Assembly: GCA_013396635.1 (NCBI GenBank)
Contig: WBMW01003192.1
Coordinates: 471,398-535,397, forward strand
Reading direction: 5' to 3'
From: Penelope pileata
Lineage: Eukaryota; Chordata; Aves; Galliformes; Cracidae
Length of the DNA: 64,000 bases
Below, one piece after another: positions 55,372 through 63,304 of the stretch. Within the stretch, counting starts at the first letter, position 1. The number at the start of each line of letters is the position of its first letter. The notes below the pieces were generated by a model. It searched no databases. It was not told the DNA's origin and saw only the letters and a program-made list of their open reading frames with translations. The translations under genes were made by a program, and so were the position numbers.

Positions 55372-56695
55372 ATGCAACTGTAATCTTTCAGGAGAGGGAA
55401 ATCATCAGCACCAGCTTCTGTTGTCACAAGACGCATTTGGGTGTGTGACTTCAGACAAACAAGCAATAATAAGGAATAGTTTACTTTGGATCACCAGGCT
55501 GCAAGGAAGCTGTCCCACAGCCACAGCAGCACAGGTGTGTGCCTCTGGCTGCTCTGTGGCTTGTGTTACCCTGGCTGTCAGTGCTGACACCTCATCGTGA
55601 AGCCTGTAGCTCTCTCTGGCAGACTGCAAAACCTCTGCAGTCAGGCTTGGGGTACCTCTAAAACACCCATCACAGTGACCTCAACTGTTCTCTTACACTG
55701 TCTCTTAAAATGTTTCCCTGCCCTCAATAGCTTTTACAAAGCAGCATGGTTAAAGTTTCATTAAACGTCTGCTCTGAGCACAGCCAGCTGACGTGCACAG
55801 GGCACATCTATCAACTTGTCTAGCTCTCTGTACTGAGGTGGAGATGTTGAGAAGTACCAAGGAAAAACAGCTCAGGCCTTTCATGCATTCTTGGTCCACA
55901 TGGAAAAAGAGGCATGCACGTGGAAAAACTGGAGTAAGAGGCCGTCTTAAAATAGCTAAGTGCTCGCTAAAACCCAGTGTTTCCAAGGGTCTGGATGCAG
56001 TTGGCACTCACTGCCTTATCCCTTGGTTGTGCAAAGCTGAATCTAGGTTGCACCTCGCAAATATTCCTAGGTTTTCTGCCCATCTGAGGGTGCTTTTCTA
56101 CTGGGGGCCATTTTCTGACAGCTACTGATGAACATGAATCTGAACGTGTGCTCAGCAAACTCCTTGTTTTATAGTGATTGGACTTTATCATGGTTTTTGA
56201 CTTTCTTACAGGAGCAATTCTTGCTCTTTTAAAAGACTTTCTACACGTTGCTAGGTTCCCTAAAGAGATCAAAGATGTTTTTAATTCACTTTAAATTTTC
56301 TGTGTTGAATTCATTTAAATGTCTGTTATAAGCTATTTTTGTTGTGGTTGCAGGTTGATAAAGTGCAACTAAGAGAATGCATGTGAATTGCTGCCCCTCA
56401 GAAGCAGTGCAGACAAGGGGCTTTAGTAGACTTACACTTGCTGGAAAGGCATCAATGTGTTGTGTAACAGAACATTGGTATTTTTTGCCAGTACAACTAA
56501 AGACACTTGAATAATTCCTGTTTGCACTTAATGCTATTGTTTATATTGCATGTCACTACATTTCTATGCAAAACAAATAACCTTTTTTTTGGAGGAGGGG
56601 CAGCCAGATATTTGATTAAGTAAGTATAAAGATCTTTGCAAGATGATCTATTTTCGTATTTATGAAGGAGTTTTACGTCTTAATATTTTGCAGAC

Positions 56696-56703
56696 TGTAA
56701 ATA
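56696..56703 (+). promoter_or_regulatory. Pumilio response element-like site in TESK2 3'UTR
   Basis: TGTAAATA matches the UGUANAUA consensus of Pumilio proteins, about 300 bp before the likely poly(A) signal. An 8-mer in AT-rich DNA may be chance. Confidence 0.3.
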
Positions 56704-57004
56704 GCTCAACTTGTAATTAAAGGCTTAGGAAGAAGTTTGTAGCCTGTGTATAATAGTAAGTTAACACTGCCAGAAAAAAGAAATCTTTGCAAAACAACTT
56801 TTCTAATATTGTGGATATTTATGAATATGTAAAGAAAGCACGTCTTGTTTTTATGTTGATTGACCTTTTGACTTTTTTTGAACTATAGAAATGGTGTATG
56901 TTTTATTGGAACTGCAATAAGAAGTAACCAAAGATGAATCCAGTTAAATATTTTCATAATTTTTTCTTGGTCAGGTTTTGTAAACTTTCCCAACTTGCTT
57001 TCAA

Positions 57005-57010
57005 AATAAA
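57005..57010 (+). terminator. Candidate TESK2 poly(A) signal AATAAA
   Basis: Canonical AATAAA on the plus strand, followed 15-25 bp later by a G/T-rich stretch (gggttgagtcttgtg) that fits a downstream element. It is the only canonical plus-strand hexamer I found between the TESK2 stop and this point. Confidence 0.55.
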
Positions 57011-57030
57011 ATTAAAATCAAGGGTTGAGT

Positions 57031-58238
57031 CTTGTGATTAAGAGGACAACTTCATGTTTAAAAAAAAAAAAAAAAGAAGCTGATTAAAATCCTTAAGCTA
57101 TGGATGGTATCAATGCCTGTCTTGAGATCATATTGTTGTTACTTGGTGCTGAGTTATAAACAAGGGGAACTGTCATCTTTATTCAGTCTTATTTCTCTCC
57201 TACATCTTACTGAAGTGTTACACTGTTCAATCCATGAGACTCAATGCCTTTTTTTCTGCTCTGCCTTACAGCATTCTGAAAAGTAGGCAGCAACTTGTGA
57301 CCTTACAAGACTCTTTTGATAGCACTCAGCCTGCAGGGAGCTTGCCATTGTGACTGCTGTGTTCTAGCCCGGCAGAATAGCTTCAGTAAGCACAGGAAGC
57401 AATGCACCAGGATTTTAAAGGACCACACCTGGCTTTAAGTCCCACTGCATCTGCCCTTATTTAGAAGAAGTTTGAAGACCTGCTACAGCTTGGTTCTGCA
57501 TGCAGTTACCCTGCACTAGAATAAGCTAGCCCAGTACAGCTTTCTCCTTTTTTCCTATAGGAGCAAAGGTTTGACCTACATTGTAATCAAAATTAAGGTA
57601 AAAAGTACAAATATGAGGTAGGACAAATCTCCCAGGGAACACGGTCAGTGTCTTTTTTTTTTTCCTTGCTAAAAGAACACTTTCTTTCCTTCTCAACTTC
57701 TTTAGAAAGAGAATAATTATTAGGGTCATAAGGAACTGCCCTGCCAGCAGTGACTTGAGAGCAGCAACACTTGATTAAACATTCATGAAAATGTATGTTT
57801 TGCCTGAAGAACTAGCCTGCTTTCTTCTAGTGGGTGACAGAAGCCTCAGATCCTTCTGTAGGGACTGCATACAGCATTTTCTATCAAATTAGCATGTGTC
57901 AACTTGGAATTCTCAGACATGTTTTTTCTAAGGTAGGTTTTGATCTTTAGCACATGGTCCTTTTGGAAAAGGTCTGTCCCACCCTAAACCACTAGGCTGT
58001 GTGGCAGTAACGATAAAAGCAAGCTCTAGAAGATGGCCGTAGCTTCAACATGCTAAGTTTAGATGCTGTGGTCTCTGTCTCCTCTTACATTAATCAAGGG
58101 ACTGCAAAACACTTCTGAGAGCACTGAACTGAACTTGCTGCCCTGTCTGCAGTTAGGGAAGTGCACTTTTCCTTCCTCCAGCTTTACCCATGCCTTCACA
58201 GCCCAGCTGAGGAACACCAGAATGAACTCCAAGAGCAA
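57031..58238. other. Tail-to-tail region between TESK2 and TOE1
   Basis: No coding exon or mobile element recognised. It starts near the inferred TESK2 end, includes an A16 run at 57060-57075 and a minus-strand AATAAA at 57178-57183. If TOE1 uses that distal signal, most of this stretch is TOE1 3'UTR. If it uses the ATTAAA at 58239-58244, it is intergenic. Confidence 0.5.
57060..57075. repeat. A16 tract just past the TESK2 poly(A) signal
   Basis: Genomic A16 about 50 bp after the AATAAA at 57005. It can cause internal priming in oligo-dT cDNA and so mislead 3'-end mapping. Confidence 0.85.
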
Positions 58239-58339
58239 TTTAATTGGTCAGAGGTTAAACCAAAACCAAAGACAAGGAATTTGCTCCCCTTTAACACTTG
58301 AGGGGAAGAACACCCAGTTCAGTGAAGAGTCCTCCAGCT
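58239..58339 (-). other. TOE1: TOE1 proximal 3'UTR with ATTAAA signal
   Basis: About 100 nt after the stop, the minus strand reads ATTAAA (58244 down to 58239), followed by G/T-rich sequence that could serve as a downstream element. This would give a very short UTR. The only canonical minus-strand AATAAA before the TESK2 end is far away at 57183-57178. Confidence 0.4.
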
Positions 58340-59122
58340 CTATCCAGTGGCCCAGGCCAACTTCATCTTATGGCTGTGAGCTTTGGAAGACTTAGAAAAT
58401 GAGCTTTTCACTATTTGAAGTGGAACTGATTTCCCACTGAGGTACAGCTTATTATGACAGTCTGGACACCACAGCTGTGTGTCAGTGTCTGTACTTTTTC
58501 CTTTTTTGAGCATCCAAACATAAGCCATGATATAGCCAGTCATGAAGGCATCAAAGCCAGCTCGGTGAGTTCCCACCTGTGAAGGTCCCTGGGACTCCTG
58601 CTTTCCTGCAGCACAGGCTGCTTCAGTCTCAGGGATGTCCGGGTGACTCGGTGAGACCATGCCAGTGGGGACCTCTGACTTCCCTTCCACTTGGTCGCTG
58701 TCAGAGGCATTTCCCTTGGCAGAAGGGCTCAGGGCAGCAGTTTCTTCAGTGCTCCCCAGATCTTCTTCCTCTATAGCATGTATGCTGGTGTCCGAGCTGA
58801 CCTCTGGTTCCATGGCAGTGCAGTTCTCCTCCTCCAGGGGCCTGCCATCAGTGTTGGGTACGTTCTCTACCAGCTCCATAGCGGCTGCAGGCTCCTGGCA
58901 GCTCTGTTTCTGTGGTGGTCCCTCCTCCCCATTCTGAACTAACTCCATTTCTTTCCCTGAGCTTTCCTGTTCTAATGCCTTTGCAGGTTCTGCATTCTTC
59001 CGACGCTTCCGTCTGTGCTTCCGTTTCTTCACCTTCTCGCAAAGCCTGTCATCCTCGTCAATTATGAGGTCGATGTTATGGGACTGTGGACACTTCACTC
59101 CATTTGGACACCAGCCATACGC
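58340..59122 (-). CDS. TOE1: TOE1 exon 7 (zinc finger end, NLS, C-terminal block, stop)
   Basis: Starts after tttctcctag on the minus strand and ends at the stop codon 58342-58340; 260 codons plus stop. AYGWCPNGVKCPQSH completes the CCCH finger begun in exon 6, then NIDLIID, a very basic stretch (KKRKHRRKRRK) and a long acidic, low-complexity linker. The end is the conserved HRAGFDAFMTGYIMAYV, CHNKLYLSGKSVPL and SSKAHSHKMKL. The linker is longer and quite different from the mammalian one as I recall it. Confidence 0.96.
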   Translation of the reverse strand, partial: AYGWCPNGVKCPQSHNIDLIIDEDDRLCEKVKKRKHRRKRRKNAEPAKALEQESSGKEMELVQNGEEGPPQKQSCQEPAAAMELVENVPNTDGRPLEEENCTAMEPEVSSDTSIHAIEEEDLGSTEETAALSPSAKGNASDSDQVEGKSEVPTGMVSPSHPDIPETEAACAAGKQESQGPSQVGTHRAGFDAFMTGYIMAYVWMLKKGKSTDTDTQLWCPDCHNKLYLSGKSVPLQIVKSSFSKSSKAHSHKMKLAWATG

Positions 59123-62100
59123 CTAGGAGAAAAAGAGAGTTCTGTAGCCACCAGCCTCCTGGTTAGAGCAGCCTATCACCTTGAAGCAGAGCTAACTGTT
59201 CCCCTTGACTGAGGGCTTGTGAGGCTGTAGCCAGAGCACTGTGTCCAGTTATGGTCCCACAAGACAAGAAAGGCATTGATAAACTGCACTGAGCGCAGCA
59301 GGGAGCTGTCGAGATGGAGCACACAATGCACAAGGTCAACCAAGGGAAAAAGATGAGCTTAAAGGCACGGGGCACAGCTAATTGCTGGCTGCAGCTACCT
59401 ACAGCAGAGGTTATGGAAAAGATATGGAGGTAGGGTGGTTTTTTTTTTTTTTTTGGAGAAGAACGTAGGTGAAATGTTGATGGGAAATTCTGACTAGACA
59501 TCCAGGAAAATATTTTTCACAATGAGTGGTCAAGCACTGGAGTGGTGTCTTGGATGGATTTTTGTAATCACTGTCCTTAGCCATACTCAAAAATCACCAA
59601 CCAAGGCTCTGAGTAACTTTGAGTTGGTGGTTTGAGAAGGTTCCAAAGGTTTTCCCAACTGATGTTGTTCTGTGACAATGTGCAACATCATCTGGAAGAG
59701 CTCCTTCTTCCCCTGAAGCATCTGAAACCAGCTGTGCTCAGGTGGGCTCTTTGACAACCAGGACTTGAGATATTGTGGCTCACAACACGCTATGTTTCCA
59801 GAAGCTGCAGACAGGTAATGTTTTCTATATCTAATCAAGATACAGGGGAGGGAAGAGGAGGCACTTTTTGCTCAGAAGTCAAGCAGATTCAGAACTTAAA
59901 AAAGCCCTTCCAAGACAGCAATGGGTACACATACTATTCTGCTATTCAGGGCTATATAATCTCTTTTTGAATCTTGGCATCTAATATAACCTGTGAAATT
60001 CAGTGCCTCAGAACAGAGCATGCTGTTGCCTTTTCAGTTCCAAAGCCACCTGAAGCTTGAAAATCTTCCCTGTATTGTGAAGCAAGCAAATGGAAGCTCC
60101 CAGGTGCTTTCCTTCCGCTTCCTGCTCTGGCCACGTGTGGGTTTTTCCATGGACCCAGGTAGGAAGCAAGGATTCACTTTGTGTTACTCACCGAGAACTT
60201 CTCACATACAGGCACCTTATTTGCCTCCCCCCCATTGTGGCTTTCTTCTTCCAGAGAGCAGTGGCGATAGTCGATGTAGCACGATGTGTTGGCAGGGTAG
60301 CTGCAGAACTCAACAGTGAGGTGCTGTCTGCTGGAGTCCTTCAGCTTGCAGTTCTCTCGCTTGCTGGAACACACAAGAGTATGCAGAACTTTAGTAAGTA
60401 GCTGCTTTAAGTGTTGGCTTCCCGTATGCCTAAATACAGCCAGGGACATCGGTGTCTGTAGTGAAGCTATGGAAGAAAGGCACACACAGTGCCCTTAATA
60501 TTTAAAACCAAGCTAAGATACGTGTTAGTCCTGGAAAGGGACAAAGAAAATGTAACCAAAGTGAGGTTGTACTGTACGTAGCAACCACCACCCAGACTGA
60601 GCAAACCTGGGCCATGCAGAAAACAGAGAAACGCGTTCTGTCTCATGGAAAAAAGCTGTTTTGTCCCAACAGCTGTCTAAAAGGCCCAAAAGCTTTGGAG
60701 GCCTACATAACTACAAGTGTGGGTTCTTAAGAGGTCACTTTTGAAAGTATTCTCATCCTGTCAGAACAAAATATTCTCATGTCTGAGAACAGCAGTCTTG
60801 AACTTTTGCAGACCTGTCAAAATGGTATTTCCTGATACAAAACAGTCACTAAAAATACCATTTCTGCACACAGCATGACTGTAACAGAGATTCAAGGGGC
60901 TGTATCACTGCCAGGGTCTTGTTTAGATTGTGCAGAACCAGGAGCCAGACTGACACGCGAAGCGGATGGACACAGCTGCTTCTAATGTGTCTGCCTGGAA
61001 GACACCCTCAAGGAGCTGAGGGCAGGAAGCAAGACAGGGTGCCTAGGAACAAGAGTACAACCTTCAGATGGGAGCTGGAGCTGGGCAAGAAAGGGTTCTC
61101 TGTGCAGAGCTGGTGCAGGGAGCACCCACCCTTCAACTGCATCATCCCTTACAAAGCTGAGTCGGACCTAGCAGGCTCTGCAGGTACAGCCCTGCTCTCT
61201 AGCTGAGTTTTAAGTGTGAACCTGCTCTGTTCAGCATGCATTCCTGCTTGTGTCCCTGTGGCAGTGCTGCACCGTAGCCATGCAGTGAATCAACTTATTC
61301 TCAGTCAAATGAGGTCAGTGTGTGGTCAAAACCACTGCCAGCACAAGACTGAAATCCTCTTTCTGCTGCTGCCCATTGAACAGAGCCAATTACAAGATGC
61401 ACTCTTATGTACTCAGCACCCATCCCAGAACCAGGAAGCACAGAAGAGCGCCCTTCTTCAGTCGTTGGGACAATACCAACACCTCCATCCCTCGCCTGGA
61501 AAAACAAACCAAGCACTGCCTCCCTTTGCCTTTCATCCCAAAGCTCTAACTACCTGTGCAATGCTCACCATTTCTTGTAAGCGTACTCCAAGTAGGACGC
61601 GACAAAGCGCGTCTCAAACTCTGAAGCATATTTGGTGTCGTATATTCCTGCTGGAAACATTTCTGACAGGTCGGAGGTGAAGGTGCTGAGGCTGTCGGGG
61701 AGCTGTGCATAGAAACACTGGTACAAGAAGACGAGGTCGATCAGGCCATTATGGAGAACGAGGGGCTTCTTCGCTCGGATGAGCTCCAGAAAAAGAGTCC
61801 GAACGCTCTGGCTCTGGTTCTCATTGCCCTGAAAGAAGAATTAACCAACAAACCTTAGCACACTGAGCTGTTACGGCAGAACACCACGTGCAGCCATGAC
61901 GTGCTCTGACCAGAGAGATGCCCACAGCTGGAAGAGCAGCTGCAGGGAGTGGCATAAGAGAGCAGAGAGGTGAAAGTGCTGCACTTATGGTCCCAGCCTG
62001 AGACCACCTTCACCCAGCATGGAGCGGAGCAAGCTGCCATGAACGAAGGATCACGTGGAAGGGCTCTGTACCTTGTCATTGCCCTTGTGGTAGGGGATGC

Positions 62101-62686
62101 CCTGCGAGTACTGCTTGTTGAAGTCGAAGCCGTGCTGCACCAGGAACTGCACCGACTGCGGCTCCACGACGTAATCCTCCGTGCAAAGCAGCGTCAGGTT
62201 GTAGATCTGGCACAGGAACGTGGCCTCGGACTGCGGGAGGACGGGGTCAGGGCCGGGCCCCGGAGCACCGCACCGACCCCGGGGCCGGGCCGGAGGGCAC
62301 CGCCGTTACCTTGTCCGGGAGCCGCTTGAAGCACGCGACGCCGAGAGACAGCACCGAGCGGGTCCGGGCGGCGTTACAGACGGCTTTGTAGCGCTCCTCG
62401 ATGCACCTACGGGAGACAGAGCGCTGCCGGGACCGCGGAACCGGCACCCTCCGACGGCAGCCNCTGAGGAGGGCCTTCCTGGCGCCCAGGCCGCTCAGCT
62501 CCTGCGGGGACACAGCGGTCAGCGGCGCGGGCCCGGCCGGAGCCCCCCGCCCATCCCCGCCCTGCCCCGTCCCACCGTGTCCACGGCGACGAAGGTGGCG
62601 GTGCGCAGCGCCAGCACCAAGGAGGGCCACAGCTCCGTGAAGTTGTCGCTCTGCACGTCCACCACCGGCACCGCTCCCCGTGACAT
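58340..62686 (-). CDS. TOE1: TOE1, target of EGR1 protein 1, 3' exonuclease (7 exons)
   Basis: Seven exons join in phase to about 540 residues (human about 510). Seen: DEDD nuclease motifs VDTE (D36, E38), NGLIDLVF (D167) and IYDTKY (D200); a CCCH zinc finger C-x8-C-x5-C-x3-H across the exon 6/7 junction (C276, C285, C291, H295); a basic nuclear localisation signal (about 310-322); and a conserved C-terminal block starting HRAGFDAFMTGY. Numbering assumes two residues hidden by the N at 62463. Known of the family: TOE1 is a deadenylase of Cajal bodies that trims the 3' ends of small nuclear RNAs. It is head to head with MUTYH and tail to tail with TESK2. Confidence 0.95.
59123..60191 (-). other. 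TOE1: TOE1 intron 6, mostly a degraded CR1
   Basis: GT-AG intron within the zinc-finger coding region. About 450 bp (59226-59681) is a decayed CR1 copy on the plus strand with a T16 run inside it. The rest shows nothing I recognise. Confidence 0.75.
59226..59681 (+). mobile_element. Degraded CR1 LINE 3' part, in TOE1 intron 6
   Basis: Matches remembered CR1 in three ordered blocks. GAGCACTGTGTCCAGTT (59234-59250) is the end of the reverse transcriptase frame. A block at about 59490-59560 reads CACAATGAGTGGTCAAGCAC then TGG. The third block, about 59605-59681, resembles the terminal CCAAAGGT...TTCTGTGA segment. The blocks are collinear and in sense orientation on the plus strand, so antisense to TOE1. 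Many substitutions and an inserted T tract show it is old. Boundaries are approximate. Confidence 0.7.
60192..60363 (-). CDS. TOE1: TOE1 exon 6
   Basis: 172 bp after tgttccag and before gtgagt on the minus strand. One base completes Cys223, then 57 codons: KRENCKLKDSSRQHLTVEF, then CSYPANTSCYIDYRHC and VPVCEKFS. Cys276 in VCEKFS is the first ligand of the CCCH finger. LTVEFC and the IDYRHC segment match mammalian TOE1. Confidence 0.95.
60364..61568 (-). other. TOE1: TOE1 intron 5, about 1.2 kb
   Basis: GT-AG intron between YAYKK(C) and (C)KREN. The chance frame of 154 codons at 61216-61680 on the plus strand overlaps exon 5 and has no family resemblance. No mobile element recognised. Confidence 0.8.
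61569..61828 (-). CDS. TOE1: TOE1 exon 5 (DEDD motifs II and III)
   Basis: 260 bp after ttctttcag and before gtgagc. Reads GNENQSQSVRTLFLELIRAK, then KPLVLHNGLIDLVFLYQ with the second acidic motif (D167), FPAGIYDTKYASEF (D200) and RFVASYLEYAYKK. These fit the CAF1/POP2-like DEDD exonuclease fold. Ends with TG, the start of Cys223. Confidence 0.96.
61829..62071 (-). other. TOE1: TOE1 intron 4 (243 bp)
   Basis: Short GT-AG intron between YHKGNDK and GNENQSQ. No feature seen inside. Confidence 0.85.
62072..62230 (-). CDS. TOE1: TOE1 exon 4
   Basis: 159 bp, 53 whole codons between ctcccgcag and gtacag. Reads SEATFLCQIYNLTLLC, EDYVVEPQSVQFLVQHGFDF and NKQYSQGIPYHKGNDK. Part of the exonuclease domain, closely matching mammalian TOE1. 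Confidence 0.96.
62310..62406 (-). CDS. TOE1: TOE1 exon 3
   Basis: 97 bp after ctcccgtag and before gtaacg. The first G completes a codon of exon 2, then CIEERYKAVCNAARTRSVLS and LGVACFKRLPDK. Matches mammalian TOE1 well. Flanked by very short GC-rich introns (79 bp on the 3' side, about 57 visible bp on the 5' side). Confidence 0.95.
62464..62501 (-). CDS. TOE1: TOE1 exon 2 (3' end hidden by an N)
   Basis: After tccccgcag, the minus strand reads ELSGLGARKALL plus AG, then N at 62463. The opening Glu (E38) is the second acidic residue of the first DEDD motif. Mammalian TOE1 continues with Asn-Gln before exon 3. Here the end of that segment and the donor GT are not visible: after the N comes GGCTGCC. 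The likely missing part is the end of a Ser codon, CA, and the donor. Confidence 0.85.
62576..62686 (-). CDS. TOE1: TOE1 exon 1 (start codon)
   Basis: ATG at 62686-62684, 37 whole codons to VAVDT, then donor gtggga. MSRGAVPVVDVQSDNFTELW then LVLALRTATFVAVDT matches the mammalian core. D36 begins the first catalytic motif. The N-terminal leader before VPVVDVQ is much shorter than in human. This is the nearest ATG in frame upstream of the conserved region, so I chose it. Confidence 0.92.
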
Positions 62687-62970
62687 GGCCGCCGCCGCCG
62701 TTGCTCCGCGCGCCGGACCGGGGCCTTCCCCGCCGCGGCTGCCCCGCTGCTGCCCGCTGCCGCCACTCGCCCCGCCCGGCCCCAAGCCCTGCTCTGACAG
62801 CCCGCGGAGAGGTCTCGGCTCCTGGTGGTGCCCCGGGATTTTTTTTTCTGTTTTCCAAAACCCGGCTTCGGTTGATATTTCGTTTTTTAAGTCAACGGGC
62901 ACTTAGCGGGGACAGCCCCTCGGGGGCCTTCTAGTACAGCTGCTGCGACCGGCCCGCCCTCAGCGCGCTG

Positions 62971-62978
62971 ATTGGCTC
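62971..62978 (-). promoter_or_regulatory. CCAAT box (inverted, ATTGGCTC)
   Basis: Inverted CCAAT within the CpG-rich divergent promoter, a classic NF-Y site context. The same eight bases recur 92 bp downstream. Confidence 0.55.
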
Positions 62979-63062
62979 CGATGCTCCGGCAGGCCCCGCC
63001 CCCTCCTGGGTCCGCCAGAAGGCGGGAGGGGAGTGAGCCCGCCCCTCTCGAGCCTCGCCGCG

Positions 63063-63070
63063 ATTGGCTC
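63063..63070 (-). promoter_or_regulatory. CCAAT box (inverted, ATTGGCTC), second copy
   Basis: Second copy of ATTGGCTC, about 120 bp before the MUTYH start codon and in the same orientation as the first. Pairs of CCAAT boxes are common in bidirectional promoters. Confidence 0.55.
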
Positions 63071-63144
63071 AGCCATGGGGGGCGGGCTCGCGCTGCCCGC
63101 CCTGATTTGTCCCCGCGCGGGGGCGGTGCGCGGGAAGGGAAACA

Positions 63145-63158
63145 TTTTCCCGGGAAAA
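63145..63158. promoter_or_regulatory. 14-bp palindrome TTTTCCCGGGAAAA
   Basis: Perfect two-fold symmetric site 28 bp before the MUTYH ATG and 3 bp before a CACGTG E-box (63162-63167). It contains TTC-N4-GAA, the STAT6-type spacing, and resembles half of an E2F site (TTTTCCCG). The factor is not known. Confidence 0.4.
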
Positions 63159-63186
63159 GCGCACGTGTGCCCCGCGGCTCCCAGCC

Positions 63187-63304
63187 ATGAGCCGGCTGCG
63201 GGCGGCGGCCGCCCGGGGGCTGCGGCGGGGGAGCCGTAGGAGCAGGAGCGGCAGCGCGGCCCCGGCTGTGGGGGGCGGCGGAAGGGGCGCGTCGTTCCGC
63301 AGAG
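63187..63304 (+). CDS. MUTYH: MUTYH exon 1 (start codon, Arg-rich leader)
   Basis: ATG at 63187 gives MSRLRAAAARGLRRGSRRSR, then a Gly/Ala-rich stretch to SFRR and one base before donor gtgccc. Twelve Arg and no Asp or Glu before the last shared codon, as expected of a mitochondrial targeting sequence. The start is inferred: no other in-frame ATG near it links to exon 2. The leader itself is not conserved, so this exon is less certain than exon 2. Confidence 0.75.

Larger units (their letters stand above)
53213..57030 (+). other. TESK2: TESK2 3'UTR (inferred extent)
   Basis: No other gene or ORF of note follows the stop. The sequence turns AU-rich from about 56200. It contains a GTTTG repeat (54675-54697), a pyrimidine tract (55331-55371) and a Pumilio-type site TGTAAATA (56696-56703). 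The end is placed about 20 bp past the AATAAA at 57005. Earlier weak ATTAAA hexamers (near 53747, 55044, 56715) could give shorter forms. The extent is inferred from signals only. Confidence 0.5.
62687..63186. promoter_or_regulatory. Shared TOE1/MUTYH bidirectional promoter, CpG island
   Basis: About 500 bp between divergent start codons, GC-rich with frequent CpG and no TATA box seen. Multiple GC boxes (CCGCCC/GGGCGG) occur between 62950 and 63125. Two inverted CCAAT boxes, both ATTGGCTC, lie at 62971 and 63063. A 14-bp palindrome and an E-box lie just before MUTYH. Head-to-head TOE1-MUTYH is the known mammalian arrangement. Transcription start sites are not determinable from sequence. Confidence 0.75.

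Noticed and set aside
62220..62906. Plus-strand frame of 228 codons over the TOE1 5' exons
   Set aside because: Antisense shadow of the GC-rich TOE1 exons 1-3; Pro/Arg/Ala-rich with no family resemblance, and the minus strand carries the conserved protein.
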